The notes beneath the pieces were generated by a model. That model saw only the letters and a list, made by a program, of their open reading frames with translations, did no database searches and was not told the DNA's origin. A stretch of DNA of 46,372 bases from assembly GCA_030682255.1 (NCBI GenBank), contig JAUXOK010000018.1, positions 1-46,372 of the forward strand, given 5' to 3'. A program made the translations under genes and the position numbers. The stretch is from Bacteroidota bacterium. GTDB lineage: Bacteria > Bacteroidota > Bacteroidia > NS11-12g > UBA955. Shown here in pieces: positions 41,802-46,372 of the stretch; position 1 is the stretch's first letter; each line of letters opens with the position of its first letter.

Positions 41802-42745
41802 TAAAAAGTATAAATAACTTGTAGTTTTTGGTCTTTCAATTTCTCAGCTGCTTGCTCGTAATCGTGGGTAAAACCCAAAATGAAACCACCACCACCACTG
41901 CCACACAATTTTAAATAATATAAATTGGAATCAATGCCATCTTTCCAAAGCTGTTTGTAATTGTCTGGAATCATAGGAGAAAAATTATCGTAAACCAATT
42001 GCGACAAACTTTTTATCGAAGTCATCAATGGTTTAAAATCTTTATTTAAAAACGCATGAATGCACTCATCGTTGTATTTTTTAAACTGATGTTTAATAAT
42101 GTTTCTAAAACCCTCGTTTTTGCATTTCTCTAAAAAGATAGACACCATGTTTTGGGTTTGCCCCGTTGTGCCACTGTCCATTAAAAAAATAGCGCCTTTG
42201 CCATTCACATTTGGTGAAGGCAAACCAACAGTGTCTAATTGTGTTTTAGACTGTATCAACACAGGTAAATTTAAATAGCAAATCAGAGGATCTAAACCCG
42301 AACTTTTGCCATGGAAAAAAGATTCTAATTGACTGAAAATTTGTTTGAGTTTTAAAATCTCATCGCCCTGTTGTTGCGATTGAACTTCAATTTTATGAAT
42401 CCCATATCTATCATAGATAGAAGCCACCAAAGCTCCACTGCTACCCACACCAAAACCTTGCGGAATGCTGCTATCAAAATACAAACCCTGACTGAGGTCG
42501 TTTTCTAAAGATTTGAAATCAATCTCACAAGGCAATTGTTGCTTATCTTTCAGAGTTAAAAGAAAATCGTAAAACTTTTTAATATCAGCATTCGATAATT
42601 TGGTAAAATCATCTTTTCTGTCATCAATTTTTAAGCAGCCATTGAATTTGTTATAAGGAATAGACAAACCCATGGAGTCTTCGATGATACCATATTCTCC
42701 AAAGAGCAGAATTTTAGCATAGAACAATGAATCTTTTATCTTCAT
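41801..42745 (-). CDS. GHMP kinase, mevalonate-kinase-like
   Basis: Phosphorylates a small alcohol, probably mevalonate or an isoprenoid-pathway relative. The 314-residue protein has the GHMP motifs: the substrate-pocket opening SLFYAKILLFGEYGIIEDSM, the ATP-binding PQGFGVGSSGALVASIYDRY near residue 96, and the C-terminal KLCGSGGGGFILGF. The E-S-x-x-H-G-K-S-S-G-L-D pattern (ESFFHGKSSGLDPLICYLNL) is also typical. Coupling to a UbiA prenyltransferase supports an isoprenoid role. The other mevalonate genes are outside the window. It heads a leftward unit with a perfect -7 box. Confidence 0.88.
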   Translation of the reverse strand: MKIKDSLFYAKILLFGEYGIIEDSMGLSIPYNKFNGCLKIDDRKDDFTKLSNADIKKFYDFLLTLKDKQQLPCEIDFKSLENDLSQGLYFDSSIPQGFGVGSSGALVASIYDRYGIHKIEVQSQQQGDEILKLKQIFSQLESFFHGKSSGLDPLICYLNLPVLIQSKTQLDTVGLPSPNVNGKGAIFLMDSGTTGQTQNMVSIFLEKCKNEGFRNIIKHQFKKYNDECIHAFLNKDFKPLMTSIKSLSQLVYDNFSPMIPDNYKQLWKDGIDSNLYYLKLCGSGGGGFILGFTHDYEQAAEKLKDQKLQVIYTF

Positions 42746-42761
42746 TTTATAATTTCGGTTG

Positions 42762-42769
42762 CAAAGATA
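42762..42769 (-). promoter_or_regulatory. Promoter of the GHMP kinase-UbiA operon
   Basis: TATCTTTG on the minus strand, a perfect -7 box 16 nt from the ATG. Confidence 0.65.
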
Positions 42770-42884
42770 ACACTTTCATTTACAAATTGTTTGTTTTGAA
42801 TTGTAATTTTTAATTATACCCAAATTTTAAAAAAAATTGACAGAAAGATGACAAATACTTTAACAATCAAAACTATAATTCAAT

Positions 42885-42892
42885 TAATTTTG
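42885..42892 (+). promoter_or_regulatory. Promoter of the last T9SS cargo gene
   Basis: TAATTTTG, a perfect -7 box 20 nt before the TTG at 42913; it supports that unusual start. Confidence 0.65.
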
Positions 42893-42912
42893 AAAATTAT
42901 CAATCATCCAAT

Positions 42913-45900
42913 TTGAATAAAAAATTACTTTACATCTTTTTTTGCATAATTTCTATGAAGCATTTATCAGCACAAAGGATAATTGCTGGCGAAATTTTTT
43001 ATGAACAGATAGATAGTTTTAAATACATTGTAACGGCTCATTTATACAGAAAATGTGAAGGAAGCTCGTTAGGCAACATCAACGCCTTTATATACACTGA
43101 CTCCTTAAAAATCAACATGAATTTTCAGAGGGTATCAATTATAAATATAAGCGACACTTGTGGAAATCCATGCAATATTCAAAATAATATGTCAAACCCA
43201 GGCATTGAAAAACACACTTATGTAGATACCATTAATTTAAAATCTTCTTCTTATAAAATTATTTTACAAAAGAATATTTGCAATATATATTTTGGAATAA
43301 ATCAACCTTTTAGAGAAGGCAATTTAAATACTTTAGAAGACAATTGGTTTTATTTAGATGCGATGGTGAACATTTGCCATGGGGGCAAATTTGTTAAATC
43401 ACCTGAGTTTAATATCAAACCAAAATCTAATATTATTTGTAATCAACCCATGACATACAACCCTGGTGTTGTAAATTTTGACAATGAGGATTCCTTGGGA
43501 TTTGAGTTAAGACCTATAGAATATGATAAAGGGAAATTTATATCTTACACCTCTAATTTCTCCTTGGAATTTCCTGTTACACCATACTGCCCGCCTAATC
43601 CTGGTGTTATCAATTGCAGACCGTTGCCAAATGCCAAACCACCAAGAGGATTTTATTTTGACAAAGATGTTTGCGAAATAACCTATACCCCCACCAAATG
43701 CGATGAAGTCAGTATTATTAAATTTAAAATTAATCAATACCGTTATGACAATGTAAACAAAAAACATGAATTGATTGGTTATGTTCAAAGAGAAATGGTG
43801 CAAAAAGTTTATATAGATAACAACACTGAATACCCTGGTTACACTGTTAATTCTAACAAATTTAATCTTTGTTCCGACCAAGAAGCTTGTATTAAAATTA
43901 ATGCAAGCAATTCAAACAAAGATTCAGTTTATTTAAATTGGAATAACACAATTAAAGAAGCAAATGTGAAATTAACAGATTCTAATACGCTGCAAAAAGA
44001 AATATCTATTTGCACAACGCCACAATCATTGAATAATCGAACAAGAAAATATTACTTTGCCTTAATTGCTTCTAACAAACAATGCAACTCATTTATTTCC
44101 AAAGGATTTGTAATTAATGCACTACCAACTATCAAAAGCAAACTTACCACTCAAGTGATTATTGGTTGCAATGCTTTGGCACTTGAATTAAAACCCATTA
44201 ACCAAGACAGTATTATACCTAATCAAAATTTGGAATACAAATTACAAATAAAACATTTGGCCAATCAACAAACTGCTTTTAATTCATCTAAACCAACAGA
44301 TACTTTTAAATTTGAACAAAACGGCAAATATGTCATCGAATCTAAGCTTTATTATAAACCATCCAATTGTGGAATAACTAATTTTGATACGATAGAATTG
44401 ATTGGCATTTTTCCCATGATTGATGGCGTAAAAGACAGTTTAGTCTGCAAAGGCGATACGATTGTTTTAGGTGATAAACTCTTTGATTTATCACTAGCTA
44501 AGGTCAGTTGGGAATTTCCTATAGGCAACAAGGTTTTAGATTCTAGCAATGTTTTTGCTTTTATTCAAAATGGCAATCGAAATAACATCAGAATGCGTTA
44601 CCAAAACAATCAATGCAACAGTTTTCAAGACCTAACTATTTATTCAGATTCCAACAACTTTGAAACCAACTTTAAAGACACCGGCATTTGTAATGATAAT
44701 ACCATCCCATTAAAATTGGTTAATGTGTTTCCTAAAGCAAAAATATTATGGATTATCAATAATACAGACAGCACCTATGTAACAAATTATGGCAACTTAA
44801 AAATAGACAACGACAAACACATTAAAATTCAATTGATAAACAACCCCAAATGCATCGAAGAAAAAAACATATTGATTGTTTCAAAAGCCTTACCTATGTT
44901 CCATTTTACGGATAGTTTTTCTTGTCAAAACACGCCTAAAACAATCCAACCATTTTATTCAAATCATTCTTTATCCATTCAATCGTATTCTTGGATGATT
45001 AACCAAATGCCTTTGGGAAACAACAACTCTGAACTTACCTATCTTTTCAACAATCTTCAGACTAAAGTTCAGTTAAAAATCAGCGATTCTATTGGATGTT
45101 CCTATAGTCAAACAATGAATTTTAAAACACAACCTTTACCTTTAATTAGTTTTATAGATTCTTCTTCTTGCAGAAGCTTAACTCCCTTTATTACGGTAAT
45201 AGACTCTTTCAACTCACCTTTGAATTATTTCTGGACCATTGATGGTGATACATTAAACCACCATAGCAAAACGCTCTATTACGATTTCAAGAACCAACAA
45301 TTAATCACTTTAAAAGCTGTTGATTCATTTGGGTGTAGTTCCGAAAAATCCATGACAACGTCTCTTTTATCACGACCAAACTTTGAAATTGTAGCCCCAA
45401 AATTTTGCGATGGGCAAACCATACAAATAAAATTAAACATCAATAATTCTAACCCTATTCAATCTTACGAATGGTATGTCAACAACATTAAAACCAACGA
45501 TACCTCGGGTACACTTTCAGGCAAATTTTCTGATACAACATTCATTACACATACTTTAAAAGACAACAATCATTGCATTGCTAGTCAATCTATTCAAATT
45601 GCTCCCTATAAAGTTAATGTTAGTATCATAGGAGACACAAACTACAATTACCACGAATATGTAAAACTCAGCGCAAACCAAGATTTTAAAACTTATTTTT
45701 GGAACAATGGCATTAAAGCAAAAAACAATGAGTTTTGGGCAAAATCGCTTGGACCTCCAAGGCTATACACTATAACTTTAAAAGTAAAAGACAGCAATGC
45801 ATGCGAAGGCAATCATTTTCTTATAATTAATACCAATCAGTTTTCAAATCTCCAAGCAATTACTAACACCCCACTCCAAATCTTCCCTAACCCTAGCAAC

Positions 45901-46083
45901 GCTTTGTTCACTATCAAAACTAGCATCTCTGGGCAAGTGGAAATCTATAACATTGATGGAAAATTGCTGCTCAACACCCACATCCACGAGGGGGAAATTT
46001 CTTTGAACCTAGAAACATTCAGTGAAGGAATTTATTTTCTGAAGTTTGAGGGCAAGGCTTATAAATTGGTGTTACAGAGATAG
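42913..46083 (+). CDS. Large secreted repeat protein with T9SS type A sorting domain
   Basis: Exported protein of 1056 residues, function unknown. TTG 42913 is the probable start because it alone gives a full signal peptide (NKKLLYIFFCIISMKHLSAQ) and lies after a perfect -7 box; the next ATG (42955) removes most of it. The N-terminal region (about 22-310) opens with IIAGEIFYEQIDSFKYIVTA and LYRKCEGSS and contains many cysteines. It resembles a Bacteroidota surface module with (G)xIxYxxxxxxxYxVxxxLYRxC. The middle is a series of PKD/Ig-like strands with repeated C-x-N/D pairs (SWMINQMPLGNNNSELTYLF, FWTIDGDTLNHHSKTLYYDF). The end (from about 980, LQIFPNPSNALFTIKTSI to KLVLQR) is a type A sorting domain. 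Confidence 0.88.
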   Translation: MNKKLLYIFFCIISMKHLSAQRIIAGEIFYEQIDSFKYIVTAHLYRKCEGSSLGNINAFIYTDSLKINMNFQRVSIINISDTCGNPCNIQNNMSNPGIEKHTYVDTINLKSSSYKIILQKNICNIYFGINQPFREGNLNTLEDNWFYLDAMVNICHGGKFVKSPEFNIKPKSNIICNQPMTYNPGVVNFDNEDSLGFELRPIEYDKGKFISYTSNFSLEFPVTPYCPPNPGVINCRPLPNAKPPRGFYFDKDVCEITYTPTKCDEVSIIKFKINQYRYDNVNKKHELIGYVQREMVQKVYIDNNTEYPGYTVNSNKFNLCSDQEACIKINASNSNKDSVYLNWNNTIKEANVKLTDSNTLQKEISICTTPQSLNNRTRKYYFALIASNKQCNSFISKGFVINALPTIKSKLTTQVIIGCNALALELKPINQDSIIPNQNLEYKLQIKHLANQQTAFNSSKPTDTFKFEQNGKYVIESKLYYKPSNCGITNFDTIELIGIFPMIDGVKDSLVCKGDTIVLGDKLFDLSLAKVSWEFPIGNKVLDSSNVFAFIQNGNRNNIRMRYQNNQCNSFQDLTIYSDSNNFETNFKDTGICNDNTIPLKLVNVFPKAKILWIINNTDSTYVTNYGNLKIDNDKHIKIQLINNPKCIEEKNILIVSKALPMFHFTDSFSCQNTPKTIQPFYSNHSLSIQSYSWMINQMPLGNNNSELTYLFNNLQTKVQLKISDSIGCSYSQTMNFKTQPLPLISFIDSSSCRSLTPFITVIDSFNSPLNYFWTIDGDTLNHHSKTLYYDFKNQQLITLKAVDSFGCSSEKSMTTSLLSRPNFEIVAPKFCDGQTIQIKLNINNSNPIQSYEWYVNNIKTNDTSGTLSGKFSDTTFITHTLKDNNHCIASQSIQIAPYKVNVSIIGDTNYNYHEYVKLSANQDFKTYFWNNGIKAKNNEFWAKSLGPPRLYTITLKVKDSNACEGNHFLIINTNQFSNLQAITNTPLQIFPNPSNALFTIKTSISGQVEIYNIDGKLLLNTHIHEGEISLNLETFSEGIYFLKFEGKAYKLVLQR

Positions 46084-46118
46084 ACCTTTTTTGATTTTAG
46101 ATTTTAGATTTTTTAAAT

Positions 46119-46147
46119 CACTTAACTATTAACAATTAACCCTTAAC
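46119..46147. repeat. Dispersed intergenic repeat copy 2 (CACTTAACTA-type)
   Basis: CACTTAACTATTAACAATTA with the following ACCC matches 8694-8720 with two mismatches over about 23 nt. It is preceded by tandem GATTTTAGATTTTAGATTTT words and ends where the mobile-element-like sequence begins. Confidence 0.5.
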
Positions 46148-46149
46148 TA

Positions 46150-46372
46150 GGGTCTGCTGAAAAAGCCATCCTTAAAAATTTCATTAAAATAATAACTAAA
46201 ATCGAAGACGTTCGCACCTTTATTAAATTTAGACTTTTTAATGCAGATTTTTCAGGGAAACCACAAGGGAAGTTCCTTGAGTGGACTCAAGGAAATCACC
46301 CGCAGTGGTCTGAAAAATCAAGATGAAAAGTCTAAATTTAATATGGGGCTAGCTTTTTTTGTTTCTTTTTTT
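46150..46372. mobile_element. Probable insertion-sequence end, cut by the window edge
   Basis: A change of texture occurs at GGGTCTGCTGAAAAAG (46150-46165), a G-rich start like many transposon termini, directly after a dispersed intergenic repeat. The next ~70 nt are A/T-rich and noncoding, then a 120-bp palindrome follows and an ATG at 46343 opens a frame (MGLAFFVSFF) that runs off the window. The opposite end and transposase are not visible, so the family (IS5- or IS1182-like are candidates) is not assigned. Confidence 0.45.
46222..46342. repeat. Long imperfect palindrome, about 120 bp
   Basis: The outer arms 46222-46255 and 46310-46342 are inverted copies, with ATTAAATTTAGACTTTT at the ends and GATTTTTCAG inside, separated by a short mismatched stretch. 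Inner pairs are ACCAC (46260-46264) with GTGGT (46305-46309) and TTCCTTGAG (46273-46281) with CTCAAGGAA (46286-46294) around a TGGA loop. A transcript would fold into one long hairpin. Confidence 0.85.

Noticed and set aside
46343-46372. ATG opening MGLAFFVSFF after the palindrome
   Set aside because: Only 10 codons are visible and they are dominated by T-runs, so it is not called as a gene.
1-46372. tRNA, rRNA or defence-system genes
   Set aside because: I looked for cloverleaf-like acceptor/anticodon patterns, rRNA-like conserved stretches and restriction, CRISPR or toxin families, and found none I could support; a covariance-model scan would be decisive.

Overview
The window comes from a low-GC member of the Bacteroidota. 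Four secreted proteins carry type IX secretion (T9SS) C-terminal sorting domains, three of type A and one CHU_C/type B. There is a TonB-dependent receptor followed by two DUF4249 lipoproteins. Shine-Dalgarno sites are essentially absent. Most transcription units begin 10-40 nt downstream of a perfect Bacteroidota -7 box (TAnnTTTG). The set of genes (stand-alone IscSUA, bshC, a GHMP kinase with UbiA, a cyclophilin-FKBP fusion) fits an environmental Bacteroidia, Chitinophagales or Flavobacteriia lineage. I cannot place it further from sequence alone.

Layout. 1-1552: tail of a T9SS cargo protein, a typical 2-Cys peroxiredoxin, ribosomal protein L19. 1824-7469: a giant PKD/Ig-like surface protein. 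7470-8215: no intact gene; it holds a decayed XRE-type regulator and a possible insertion-sequence end. 8216-10538: an iron-sulfur operon iscS-iscU-iscA, leftward, with unusually long spacers that share a repeat. 10627-14791: TonB-dependent receptor plus two tandemly duplicated DUF4249 lipoproteins, leftward. 14854-16941: methylmalonyl-CoA epimerase, a WG-repeat protein and dihydrofolate reductase. 16943-20002: an SBBP/PKD/CHU_C surface protein. 20112-24593: lysS, a small lipoprotein, an Nfu scaffold, a gamma-class carbonic anhydrase homologue and hutI. 24603-30235: an esterase-like protein with a C-terminal beta-barrel, guaB, a DUF4340 protein and apbE. 30285-34906: a double immunophilin, a GT4 glycosyltransferase, dapD and a TSP3/OmpA-like protein. 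35036-39594: bshC, rimO, ftsY, a 49-residue DUF4295-type protein, rpmG, rpmB. 39694-42745: a NamZ-type muramidase, a UbiA prenyltransferase and a GHMP (mevalonate-type) kinase. 42913-46083: another T9SS type A protein. 46084-46372: intergenic repeats, then what looks like the end of a mobile element with a ~120-bp imperfect palindrome cut by the window edge.

Functional picture. Most genes are core metabolism and translation: Fe-S assembly (IscSUA plus Nfu), GMP synthesis, lysine/DAP synthesis, folate, isoprenoids, bacillithiol, ribosome and SRP. They are interspersed with the outer-surface machinery of Bacteroidota: T9SS cargo, TonB receptor with lipoproteins, OmpA-like protein, periplasmic foldases. 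I found no CRISPR array, tRNA, rRNA, prophage or recognisable defence cassette. The most informative signals are architectural. Promoter boxes show that four apparent TTG starts are artefacts. hutI and the carbonic anhydrase homologue have start codons overlapping on one CATG with crossed promoters. Two convergent gene pairs have stop codons 0-1 nt apart. The right edge carries a large palindrome.
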